Shown here: piece by piece, positions 18,013 to 26,742 of the stretch | Layout of the letters: every line of letters begins with the position of its first letter | How positions within the stretch are numbered: position 1 is the first letter of the stretch | From: G965207045 sp965207045 | GTDB taxonomy: Bacteria > Pseudomonadota > Alphaproteobacteria > Rickettsiales > Anaplasmataceae | DNA length: 64,000 nucleotides | Assembly: GCA_965207045.1 (NCBI GenBank) | Contig: OZ242261.1 | Location: 868,001 to 932,000, forward strand | Reading direction: 5' to 3' | Notes under the pieces: model-generated | What the model was told of the DNA's origin: nothing | Database searches by the model: none | Seen by the model: only the letters and a program-made list of their open reading frames with translations | Position numbers and translations under genes: made by a program

Positions 18013-19392
18013 TTACTTAATTTTTGGAAAAGCAATAACAACCTTAGTGCCATGTTCTTTCTTACTGTCTATTTGGAACTCACCACCCATTAATTCAATT
18101 AAATTTTTACTAAGAGGCAAGCCTAACCCTGTTCCTTCATACTTACGTGACAAATCACTATCAGTTTGACCAAATGTTGACATAGCTTTAGCAAGATCTT
18201 TATCAGCTATCCCTATTCCAGTATCTTCTATTATAATTGAAACAACATCAACACCTTGCTCAGATATAACAGTGATTCTCCCTCCTTCCTTAGTAAATTT
18301 TAATGCGTTCGATAAAATATTTAAAAACACTTGTTTCACACGCCTAGCATCTGCTTTAACAATTATTGGCTCTTCTGGAATATTAACCTTTATATCTAAT
18401 CTGTACTTTTCGGCTCTAGGTTGCACCATTTTAATGGAAGAATGCAATACCCTATTGACATCAAAGATGTTATTCTGTATGGTTAACTTATTAACTTCTG
18501 TTTTCGAAAAATCAAGTATATCGTTGATTAAACTCAATAAATGCACACCGGCATTATATATCTCACTTATATATTCATGATTCTGAGATTTATCTCCATC
18601 ATTATCTCCCTTCATTAACTGAGAAAAACCTATAATAGAGTTCAAAGGTGTTTTCAATTCATGGCTGATATTAGCTAAGAACATTGATTTTTTTACATTA
18701 TCTTCTTCTGCACTATCCTTTGCTATTTTCAATTTCACATTAACAGCATATTGTTTTTTTAATGCATTTCTATTGACTAACAAAATGTAGTAAATTATGG
18801 AAAAAGCAACAATGACTAACAAAGCAATTGAAACAAAATAAGACAAATACATATTATCAATGTATTTTATCAACGGACTACTATCATACTTAAGCTCCAT
18901 AATTATATCAGGAAGCATATCTTTTATATAATCAACCTTTGAATAAATAGGTATTACCGATATAATATCTCCCATTTCATCCTCATATATGAAACCTGAC
19001 CCATCTAAATTCAAATGATGATTACGTTCATACTCATAATCTCTGTGCAATACAAAAAGAAGATCATCATATTTAGTATAAATAAGGACCTGCAAAAGAT
19101 TTGCATTTTGAAAAAAATTACGCGTTTCAAAACTAAAATGTTCGAAATTACGACTATCTAATATTTTATCAATATCATCATCCAATAATTTAAATGCCAT
19201 TCTATATTTATTCCATATTGTATTTGTAAATATATTTTTAATATTAGAGCTACTGTTATCAATTAATTTATATAAGATAACCTTTTTCAAATTGACACTA
19301 CTGTTCCACCAATAAAACATCACAGCAAAAAAAAGCACACAAACAGCTAAAAATACGTAAGATTTTTTCAAACCAAAAAAAACAGCAAACAA
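18013..19392 (-). CDS. Membrane sensor histidine kinase (PleC-like)
   Basis: 459 residues. One N-terminal helix (residues ~10-28), an extracytoplasmic sensor region (~30-182), a second helix (YLSYFVSIALLVIVAFSIIYY, ~183-205), then a HisKA domain with the phospho-acceptor His244 in NISHELKTPLNSIIGFSQLM and an HATPase_c domain with N box (LNILSNALKF), G1 (DTGIGI, ~390) and G2 (GTGLGL, ~420). There is no receiver domain. The H-box closely resembles alphaproteobacterial PleC/DivJ kinases, and Anaplasmataceae typically keep PleC with PleD, so PleC is the likely identity. No cognate regulator is adjacent. The start appears to be TTG at 19392; the next ATG lies inside the first helix. Confidence 0.88.
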   Translation of the reverse strand: MFAVFFGLKKSYVFLAVCVLFFAVMFYWWNSSVNLKKVILYKLIDNSSSNIKNIFTNTIWNKYRMAFKLLDDDIDKILDSRNFEHFSFETRNFFQNANLLQVLIYTKYDDLLFVLHRDYEYERNHHLNLDGSGFIYEDEMGDIISVIPIYSKVDYIKDMLPDIIMELKYDSSPLIKYIDNMYLSYFVSIALLVIVAFSIIYYILLVNRNALKKQYAVNVKLKIAKDSAEEDNVKKSMFLANISHELKTPLNSIIGFSQLMKGDNDGDKSQNHEYISEIYNAGVHLLSLINDILDFSKTEVNKLTIQNNIFDVNRVLHSSIKMVQPRAEKYRLDIKVNIPEEPIIVKADARRVKQVFLNILSNALKFTKEGGRITVISEQGVDVVSIIIEDTGIGIADKDLAKAMSTFGQTDSDLSRKYEGTGLGLPLSKNLIELMGGEFQIDSKKEHGTKVVIAFPKIK

Positions 19393-19809
19393 CCAGAGGA
19401 TTATATATTGGATAGATCAAGTGTGCAATGATGAAGCAGAAGAAAGAGCAAACATACTACCCGATTGATGCCCACATTACACAAAAAACGTGCCATTATA
19501 GCTAGAAAACAAATCTTACTTTAATAACTTCATTACTTAAGTATTATCTACAACTTTTTCTCCTCTTAGTTATATAGACCAGACTATATCCTAATTCTAT
19601 TATTTAGACTTACATTATACTCACCAGTTAATATTTGCAGTTACTATATTAATTTTCATATAGGCAATAAATCATTTTCTATTCTTAACAATCTACAACC
19701 AAAAATGATAGCATTCCACAAACTTCTTTAAAAAACAATTTTCAAAAGAATCCTTTATTGACATTAACAAATAACACCTAAATATAAATAAATTTTCACG
19801 TACTTCACT
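19393..19809. other. Intergenic stretch, no gene seen
   Basis: About 420 bp between two minus-strand genes. No open frame of note, no RNA gene recognised. It must hold the sensor kinase promoter. A plus-strand TTGACA at 19758-19763 with TATAAA 19 bp later faces the wrong way for the neighbours. Confidence 0.4.
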
Positions 19810-22377
19810 TTAAGGCTTCCTGTTTTCAACTACCATAGTATACACTTTATCATTATCAAAAGTAATTTTCGGCAACCAAATAGGACCACTAGCACTCATG
19901 TCAAGAGACAATACTTTTGTCGGATTACTTTGGTCAATAAAGTAAAACCTAACTACAGTATTTGTATTAAAATCAGTTAAAGATAAATGTGAAGAAACTA
20001 TACCAGTAGAAGCTTCTGTTTTGAATTTTAGAGTACTGGCCATAATTCCATTACCAATATTTACAGAACCATCCAAATAATCCAAATAAGTCTCTCCAGA
20101 AAAAATAAGAACTTTTGTTAAAGTAGCCAATTCAGAATTATTCTTCACAGACATAACATTATTAAATAATTTATCGATACCAAATGTATCAATAGTAATT
20201 GAGCGAGATGCAATCTCTAATTTACCCTCTAAATTACTTATTATATCTTTTATATTATTACCTTTAGATTTCACACTTCCAGCACAGCTAAATTTTCCTT
20301 CAGAAAAACTATTTATATCAAACACATTTTTTGTAAGAACAGAAATATCTAAATTACTCAAGGAAAATGACAACAGAGAAGATGATTCAGACTCCATACC
20401 AACATATGCATTAGCCTCTACATGTCCACCATCATCTACCCCACTACTAAGACGGTTAATAGATAATAATTTATCTCCTAAAACTAAATCCAACTCCATA
20501 TCATTAAACAATACCTTGTTAGTATTCATTTCTTTTATCTTTACCGATATATCACCACTAAGATTATCCATTCCAAACCAAGAAAAAGGAGTTGAAAACC
20601 AATTTACTTGAGGATTATCAGGATTTTGATCTAGATCTAATATAGAAGGTAAATCCAATATTTTAGTATCCAAATAATCAATTTCAATATTAGAATCGAC
20701 CATAACATCAAAACCTTTACTGATTAAACTAGCATTACCAGAAAATTTAAGATTATCAGAATTAAAGTTTATATCTGGAATAATAATTTTCCCCGCACTT
20801 GATAACATCTTAAAGGCAACTTTATCAATACGGTTGTTAGAATAAGATACATTCTGAACATCAATATCAAAGTCCATTTCGTAATTACGCGCTCCGACTA
20901 ACCTCTTTCCAACAATATCTTTAATCTCTTGAAAGACATAATTTTCAAGATCTAAATTATCGGCTTCTAATTCCAATTTGATCTGCTCACTTCGAGCATC
21001 ACTCCTAACAAAAATTTGTGATTTAGCAACAAAATCACCTAACGAAAGATCAGCATTATATAAAGAAAACGCAGTAGGAGTTACAATAACGTCTGATTTA
21101 AACATTAATTCACCTCCATCAGTCAGCTTCTCAATAGGTAAAAGCCATTCTAAAAAAGTTTTAGAATCTTTATTCAATACTAACATCGTGCCATCAAATT
21201 TAGATATAATACCGTTATTTACTAACTTTCCTATAATATCTACTTCAGTAGCCCCTGGAGCATTAAAGGTAAATTGCTTTACATTAGATTCTTTCTCATA
21301 AATATCAATTTCGATTGTAAAATTATTAATAAGATTTTCATAATATTTAATTTTATCTGCTTTAATTAGTACTTTACCCGAAGCATTCTCTCCTCTACTT
21401 CCATTCAAATAGCGCATAAAATGCAACAAAGAAGAACTACTTTCATCTTGTTGAGAAAGCAAGTCATCAAAGTTAATATAGTCAATTAACATTTTAAAAT
21501 CTGTATAGTTAGTACTATAAACACGCTTTAGGTTTAAATTCATATTGAGGCTATCTGAAAATAACTTCAATGCTTTAACATCAAAACCATTCTCAGACCA
21601 AGAAATACCAGCTTCAACCTTGAACTCATCCCAAATTGAATTATTAAAAGAAATAGAATGTGCTAAATTACCAACATGACTTGCAAAATTTGTCCCATAA
21701 ATCTCTAAACTACCACTTTTACTCTCCCCTAAAAATTTTGCCTCTAAAAAATCAGATTTAAGTGAAAAAATTGTGCTTGTACCATTAAACTCCATGTCTG
21801 CTTTGTAGACACTATCATCCACAATTATATTGCCTTTAATTAACAACTCATCATCACTTATCTTTATCCTTAATTTATCAAAAGAAAAATCCCTAAAAAA
21901 AGATGATTGTAGCCTTATCTTTCCGCTATCAAGATTCATTACTTGAATGTTACTTCTTTTGCCAACAACTAATGAGGTCAACTCAATTAATTGATTAAGC
22001 TTAAAATCAACAGAAGCAATATTCAATGACTTGATTTTAGGATTAAACAACAACATTGAAAATATAGATATTTCTATATCAACTTTAGGAATAACTAATA
22101 CTTCATTTATCTTATTACCACTAGAATAGTTTAGGTAAAGATTATATAATTCCACTTTTGGTGTAGGTAATAAAGATCCATCAATACTACTTATACTTAT
22201 AGACCCTTTACCAAATGACTCTTCTATCTGCTCAATGATTGTTTGTTCATATCTAGACCAATCTATTACATACTTCGATGTAAAGCTCAAACATAAAATA
22301 ATTATCACCATTACAATAGAAGCTACAAAAAATAATTTTAATGAACTAAAAATAAACGTGTAATGTTGTTTAAACAC
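19810..22377 (-). CDS. AsmA-like / DUF3971-type envelope protein
   Basis: 855 residues with one N-terminal membrane anchor (LKLFFVASIVMVIIILCLSF, about residues 13-32) and a long, repetitive beta-rich periplasmic region. The C-terminal part has the AsmA_2 features: LEGKLEIASRSITIDTFGIDKLF, LTKVLIFSGETYLDYLDGSVNIGNGIM, SHLSLTDFNTNTVV and the final ASGPIWLPKITFDND. Family members (AsmA, TamB, YhdP) are thought to bridge membranes and move phospholipids to the outer membrane. That fits a diderm without LPS but is inference. Start GTG at 22377, the first base pairs of an overlapping out-of-frame ATG. Divergent from the nitronate monooxygenase gene. Confidence 0.78.
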   Translation of the reverse strand: MFKQHYTFIFSSLKLFFVASIVMVIIILCLSFTSKYVIDWSRYEQTIIEQIEESFGKGSISISSIDGSLLPTPKVELYNLYLNYSSGNKINEVLVIPKVDIEISIFSMLLFNPKIKSLNIASVDFKLNQLIELTSLVVGKRSNIQVMNLDSGKIRLQSSFFRDFSFDKLRIKISDDELLIKGNIIVDDSVYKADMEFNGTSTIFSLKSDFLEAKFLGESKSGSLEIYGTNFASHVGNLAHSISFNNSIWDEFKVEAGISWSENGFDVKALKLFSDSLNMNLNLKRVYSTNYTDFKMLIDYINFDDLLSQQDESSSSLLHFMRYLNGSRGENASGKVLIKADKIKYYENLINNFTIEIDIYEKESNVKQFTFNAPGATEVDIIGKLVNNGIISKFDGTMLVLNKDSKTFLEWLLPIEKLTDGGELMFKSDVIVTPTAFSLYNADLSLGDFVAKSQIFVRSDARSEQIKLELEADNLDLENYVFQEIKDIVGKRLVGARNYEMDFDIDVQNVSYSNNRIDKVAFKMLSSAGKIIIPDINFNSDNLKFSGNASLISKGFDVMVDSNIEIDYLDTKILDLPSILDLDQNPDNPQVNWFSTPFSWFGMDNLSGDISVKIKEMNTNKVLFNDMELDLVLGDKLLSINRLSSGVDDGGHVEANAYVGMESESSSLLSFSLSNLDISVLTKNVFDINSFSEGKFSCAGSVKSKGNNIKDIISNLEGKLEIASRSITIDTFGIDKLFNNVMSVKNNSELATLTKVLIFSGETYLDYLDGSVNIGNGIMASTLKFKTEASTGIVSSHLSLTDFNTNTVVRFYFIDQSNPTKVLSLDMSASGPIWLPKITFDNDKVYTMVVENRKP

Positions 22378-22470
22378 ATGACCTCTTCTCTTATTACTGA
22401 CGCAAACACCTTGTAGAAAGGTATTTAACAGTGTATATTCGTATTTATAATAAATTGTAAACTCATAATC

Positions 22471-23868
22471 TTGAATATAGTAGAAAAAAGTCTGATCTCA
22501 GGTAAAATGTCCTGGCCAATTATTGAAGGAGGCAAAGGTATTGGTATATCTAATGGATTTACAGCTGGTGCATTTGCGGCAGCTGGAGCAGTAGGCACAT
22601 TTTCTGGGGTTAATGCCCAGCGCTTTGATAATAATGGCAATATTATTCCGCTAGAATACAAAAATAAAACTAGAAAGAGCAGACATGACGAATTAATTAA
22701 TTATAGCATTTCAGCAGCAATTAGCCAAGCTCAAATAGCTCGAGATGTTTCCGGAAACAAAGGAAGAATCCACATGAACATATTGTGGGAGTGCGGCGGA
22801 GTTAACAAAGTTTTACATGGTGTTCTAGAACGCGCAAAAGGTTTAATAGATGGAATAACATGTGGCGCTGGCATGCCTTATAAACTTGCAGAAATCGCAG
22901 CAAAATATCAGGTATATTACTATCCAATAGTTTCCTCACTTAGGGCTTTTCGAGCATTATGGAGAAGATCATATCAAAAAATTTCTGATTTATTAGGCGG
23001 AGTTGTATATGAAGATCCATGGTTAGCTGGTGGACATAATGGTTTAAGTAATAATGAAGATCCCCAATCCCCTATTGCACCCTACACCAGGTTAAGACAC
23101 ATAAGAACATTTATGAATGAAGTTGGTCTTGCCTCAGTCCCAATTATAATGGCAGGTGGAGTATGGAACCTCGAAGAATGGAAAGAAATCATGGAAGATA
23201 AAAACATAGCACCAATAGTTTTTCAGTTTGGAACAAGACCATTACTAACCAAAGAAAGCCCTATATCCGACGAATGGAAACAATATTTATTGAATTTAAA
23301 ACCTGGAGATATATTTTTAAATAGGTTTAGCCCAACAGGATTCTATTCTTCTGCTATAAACAACAATTTTATTCAAGAATTAAAGGAACGTTCAGAACGT
23401 CAAATTCCCTTCAAAGGATCAGCAGATGAAACTTTTAGTTGTGAACTAAAGATAGGAAATCGCGGAAGAAGTGTGTACGTACTACCCAAAGGTAAGAAGT
23501 TGGCGGATCAATGGAAACAATCTGGATATACAGTTCCTTTAAAAACACCAGATGAAACAATTATATTTGTCGAACCTAAAAAAGCTCAAGAAATTCATAG
23601 AGATCAAGTAGAGTGCATGGGCTGTCTCAGTCACTGCAAGTTCAGTAACTGGAAAGATCATGATGATTATACTACTCATAAAAAAGTTGACCCAAGAAGT
23701 TTTTGCATACAGAAAACCCTACAAGAAGTATTACAAGGAAAAGATATTCAAAATCAGTTAATGTTTTCTGGACATAATGCTTACAGATTCAGACAAGATC
23801 CATTTTATCAAAATGGTTTCATTCCAACAATACAGGAGCTTATTAACCAAATCTTATCTGGAAAGTAA
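22471..23868 (+). CDS. Nitronate monooxygenase / 2-nitropropane dioxygenase-like flavoprotein
   Basis: FMN-dependent TIM-barrel oxidoreductase family, 465 residues, longer than the ~320-residue core. Seen: IIEGGKGIGISNG, AAAGAVGTFSGVNA (phosphate/FMN loop), CGAGMPYKLAEIA, YPIVSS with the following RAFRAL, the catalytic-His type EDPWLAGGHNGL, and MAGGVWNLEEW for FMN phosphate binding. The extra C-terminal part has a cysteine group (ECMGCLSHC then SFC) that could hold a metal or Fe-S centre. Start is TTG at 22471, which keeps a LISGK segment that looks like domain sequence; an ATG at 22507 with a nearby AGG is the alternative. Physiological substrate unknown. Confidence 0.85.
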   Translation: MNIVEKSLISGKMSWPIIEGGKGIGISNGFTAGAFAAAGAVGTFSGVNAQRFDNNGNIIPLEYKNKTRKSRHDELINYSISAAISQAQIARDVSGNKGRIHMNILWECGGVNKVLHGVLERAKGLIDGITCGAGMPYKLAEIAAKYQVYYYPIVSSLRAFRALWRRSYQKISDLLGGVVYEDPWLAGGHNGLSNNEDPQSPIAPYTRLRHIRTFMNEVGLASVPIIMAGGVWNLEEWKEIMEDKNIAPIVFQFGTRPLLTKESPISDEWKQYLLNLKPGDIFLNRFSPTGFYSSAINNNFIQELKERSERQIPFKGSADETFSCELKIGNRGRSVYVLPKGKKLADQWKQSGYTVPLKTPDETIIFVEPKKAQEIHRDQVECMGCLSHCKFSNWKDHDDYTTHKKVDPRSFCIQKTLQEVLQGKDIQNQLMFSGHNAYRFRQDPFYQNGFIPTIQELINQILSGK

Positions 23869-23984
23869 TAAGACCTTGGTATATTAATTTTATACTAAAA
23901 TGAGGAGTAGCTCTCACAATAAGGCGCTTTTATAAAGACAATTTTGGTGGTATATGAAAAAAGACACTTTCCTAACAATATGAT

Positions 23985-25529
23985 ATGCTGGGTATAATGC
24001 AAAAAATAAAAAATGCAAAAGTAGTTGCAATAGCAGCTATATCAGTTTTGCTCTTAACATCTTTATTCTTTTTAATCTCTAATTGGCGTTATATAGACAT
24101 AAGCCCGTTATATACAGACCTCACTCCATCTGATCGCTCCACAGTAATCAACAAATTAAGCTCTTTAGGAATAGACTATGAAATCTATGAAGGTAATATA
24201 CTAGTAGACTCAGATATAGTCAGAAAAACAAGAATGTTTTTAGCTGCAGAAGGAATCCCAAGTAGTGGCTCGATCGTCGGCTATGAAATATTTAATAAAT
24301 CAGAAGCACTTGGCACATCTAGCTTCGCACAAAATGTTAATTTACTAAGATCTCTTGAAGGTGAGTTATCAAGAACTATAATGTCATTTGAAAGCATACA
24401 AAATGCCCGCGTACATCTTGTTATACCAAAACGAGAATTATTTAATAGAAAAATCAACAAACCTAAAGCTTCAGTAATACTAAAAATGCATACAGGCTCT
24501 TCTTTAGTAAACAAGCAAGTTGCTGCAATTATGCATCTTGTTGCATCTGCAGTACAAGGTCTCTCAACAGAAGATATAACAATAGTTGGAACTGATGGTC
24601 AGCCATTTAAACTACCAGATGATATTCAACATGGTTTCATAAGCTCTTCTATGTATGAATATAAATTAGATATGGAAAAGCGTTTACAAACTTCAATTGA
24701 AAATTTGCTAAGCAAGTTTGTTGGCCATGATAAAGTGAAAGCTGAAGTTAATGTTGAGCTAAATCTTGAACATTTAACCATAGAATCAGAAGTTTTTAAC
24801 CCTGATAGTCAAGTTGCAAGATCTACCCAAAGTATTGAGGAGAGCAGCACAAGAACCGATGGAAAAACATATTCAGTATCAGTATCAAATAATATACCCA
24901 ACGTAGATAGTAGCAGTGATGCTTCAGCAGATAGCTCTAGCGACACTAAAAGTGAAGAAATAACAAATTATGAAATCTCAAGGGATATAATAAAACGGAA
25001 AAAAGAATTAGGTGATATAAAGAAATTATCGATCGCTGTATTAGTAGATGGTAACTATGCATATGATGATAACACCAAAGAATATATATATATGCCTCAT
25101 AATACTGAAGCCATAGAAAAATTACATGCATTAATCTCATCAGCTGTTGGTCTTAATGCAGAGAGAGGAGATGTACTAGAGGTTGTAAATATGCAATTCT
25201 CTAACAATAAATACGAATCAATTGATTTAGACAAAGAATTTTGGACTAGCGATAAGATATATGAAACAATAAAGCTCGCAGTCATACTTCTTATTTTATC
25301 TTTAATATCGTTATTCTTAGTAAGACCTATTCTGAAAAAATTGCTGAATAAAAACAAGAAAAGTGCACAAGATGGTAACAGTATTAATCCTAATCAATCC
25401 GGAATTAACGCAGAAGTAAAAGAAGAAGAAGCTGTGTCAATAACAAAAAAAGTTAATGATATAATCTCAGAGAGCCCTGAGAAAGCAACCTCCATGTTAC
25501 GAAATTGGATGAAAGAAAACAATGCCTAA
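23985..25529 (+). CDS. fliF: Flagellar MS-ring protein FliF
   Basis: Builds the membrane ring on which the flagellar rotor and export gate assemble. 514 residues, close to normal. N-terminal helix (residues ~13-33), then the ring-building motifs: YTDLTPSDRSTVINKL, IVGYEIFNKSEALGTSSF, LRSLEGELSRTI, ARVHLVIPKRELF and SAVQGLSTEDITIVGTDGQ. A Ser/Asp-rich loop follows (residues ~300-325), then a second helix (IKLAVILLILSLISLFLV), and an intact C-terminal FliG-binding tail (VNDIISESPEKATSMLRNWM). ATG at 23985 (a second in-frame ATG at 23997). The last 8 bases overlap fliG. No sign of decay. No other flagellar genes but fliG are in the window. Confidence 0.95.
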   Translation: MLGIMQKIKNAKVVAIAAISVLLLTSLFFLISNWRYIDISPLYTDLTPSDRSTVINKLSSLGIDYEIYEGNILVDSDIVRKTRMFLAAEGIPSSGSIVGYEIFNKSEALGTSSFAQNVNLLRSLEGELSRTIMSFESIQNARVHLVIPKRELFNRKINKPKASVILKMHTGSSLVNKQVAAIMHLVASAVQGLSTEDITIVGTDGQPFKLPDDIQHGFISSSMYEYKLDMEKRLQTSIENLLSKFVGHDKVKAEVNVELNLEHLTIESEVFNPDSQVARSTQSIEESSTRTDGKTYSVSVSNNIPNVDSSSDASADSSSDTKSEEITNYEISRDIIKRKKELGDIKKLSIAVLVDGNYAYDDNTKEYIYMPHNTEAIEKLHALISSAVGLNAERGDVLEVVNMQFSNNKYESIDLDKEFWTSDKIYETIKLAVILLILSLISLFLVRPILKKLLNKNKKSAQDGNSINPNQSGINAEVKEEEAVSITKKVNDIISESPEKATSMLRNWMKENNA

Positions 25530-26499
25530 TAGTTATGAAATGCTAAGTGGAGTAGAAAAAGCAGCTTTAGTAATAATGCAGTTAGAAGATGAAGCTATAG
25601 GAAAAATTTTAAAATCTATGGCAACAGATGAAATAACAAAGATATCAACTGCTATGAGCAACATTGGTTCTGTTTCTTCAGATATTGCAGAAATGGTTAT
25701 GCAAGAAGCATATGACAGATTAAGTAACAACAAGAATATTATAGGTAATTTCAACAACACAAAAGAAATTCTCAAAAGAATTCTTGGAGAGGAAGAAGCT
25801 GAAGTAGTCATCAACAATATAGACGGTAATATATGGAAGAAATTATCTCAGCTTAAACCAGAGAAACTTGCAGTATATCTACACAATGAGAATCCACAAA
25901 TCATTGCTTTAGTGTTAGATAAATTACCTCAAAACATAACTGCATTAGTAATGACTCACCTTCCACAAAATCTAGCAATAGAAGTAATGCTCCGCCTTTC
26001 TACTATAAATCCTGTTAATGAGCAAATGATCAACAAGGTTGAAAGTACTATACAAAACGATTTTGATACTCTTATTGCAAAAGATAGTGCAGAAAATATA
26101 GCCCAATTACTTGATTATGTAGATCGCAAGAATAAAGATAGTTACTTAAAGGCACTAACATCAAGAGATAAAATGCTCACTGAATCTATAAGAAACAAAA
26201 TGTTCGCTTTTGAAAAAATCATTGAATTAGATGACAAAGGAGTACAAACTCTTCTTAAAAATATTGATAAAAACATTTTGGCAGTAGCTTTAAAGGGAGC
26301 TGATAATACTATGCAAAAGCTTTTCTTTGATAATATGTCAGAACGTGCAGCTAAAATCATAAGAGAAGATATGGAAGAACAAGGTCCGATAAGCATGGAT
26401 GAAATTGAAACAGCACAAAATGATATAGCAAGAACTGCAAAAGAACTGCTTGCAGAAGGAACTGTGAAGAGAAAAATAACTCCAAATAAAAAAATCTAA
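25522..26499 (+). CDS. fliG: Flagellar motor switch protein FliG
   Basis: Rotor protein that binds FliF with its N-domain, FliM with the middle, and the stator through C-terminal charged residues. 325 residues, normal length. N-terminal GVEKAALVIMQLEDE, GEEEAEVVI, the middle EHPQ-type motif as NENPQIIALVLDKL, then MFAFEKIIELDDKGVQTLL and ALKGADNTMQKLFFDNMSERAAKIIREDM. Compared with E. coli, K264, R281 and D289 equivalents are kept, D288 is Glu, and R297 is Ser. So the torque helix is largely intact. Overlaps fliF by 8 bp, an operon. Start ATG at 25522. Confidence 0.95.
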   Translation: MPNSYEMLSGVEKAALVIMQLEDEAIGKILKSMATDEITKISTAMSNIGSVSSDIAEMVMQEAYDRLSNNKNIIGNFNNTKEILKRILGEEEAEVVINNIDGNIWKKLSQLKPEKLAVYLHNENPQIIALVLDKLPQNITALVMTHLPQNLAIEVMLRLSTINPVNEQMINKVESTIQNDFDTLIAKDSAENIAQLLDYVDRKNKDSYLKALTSRDKMLTESIRNKMFAFEKIIELDDKGVQTLLKNIDKNILAVALKGADNTMQKLFFDNMSERAAKIIREDMEEQGPISMDEIETAQNDIARTAKELLAEGTVKRKITPNKKI

Positions 26500-26530
26500 A
26501 TACAAAAGAAATAATCTTTTATAGTACCCT

Positions 26531-26742
26531 TTTTACAGTAACGTACTAAACATGAGCAAAAAATCTGTCGCTGGGGATTCTCTAATATCATCCTCCTTGC
26601 CTCATGTTGAGTCCCTTGTGGAAATAACGACCCAAAGTTTTTTACAGCGACGTACTACACACGGAAAAACAAGCTATTGCTGGATTCTCTAATATCGTCC
26701 CTATCTCATGTTGAGTTCCTTGTGACAATAACGACTCAAAGT
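26531..26742 (-). repeat. Tandem direct repeat at the 3' end of the 1082-residue gene
   Basis: Two adjacent copies, 26531-26638 and about 26639-26742, share GATTCTCTAATATC, CTCATGTTGAGT, CCTTGTG and AATAACGAC, roughly 80% identical by eye. The right copy encodes the last ~33 residues of the large protein and ends at its TAA (26642-26644). The left copy lies wholly beyond the stop but still reads without a stop in one minus-strand frame as a variant of the same tail (SLFPQGTQHEARRMILENP). Confidence 0.85.

Noticed and set aside
19758..19788. TTGACA/TATAAA promoter on the plus strand
   Set aside because: The spacer is 19 bp and it points into the 3' end of a minus-strand gene with no plus-strand gene nearby.
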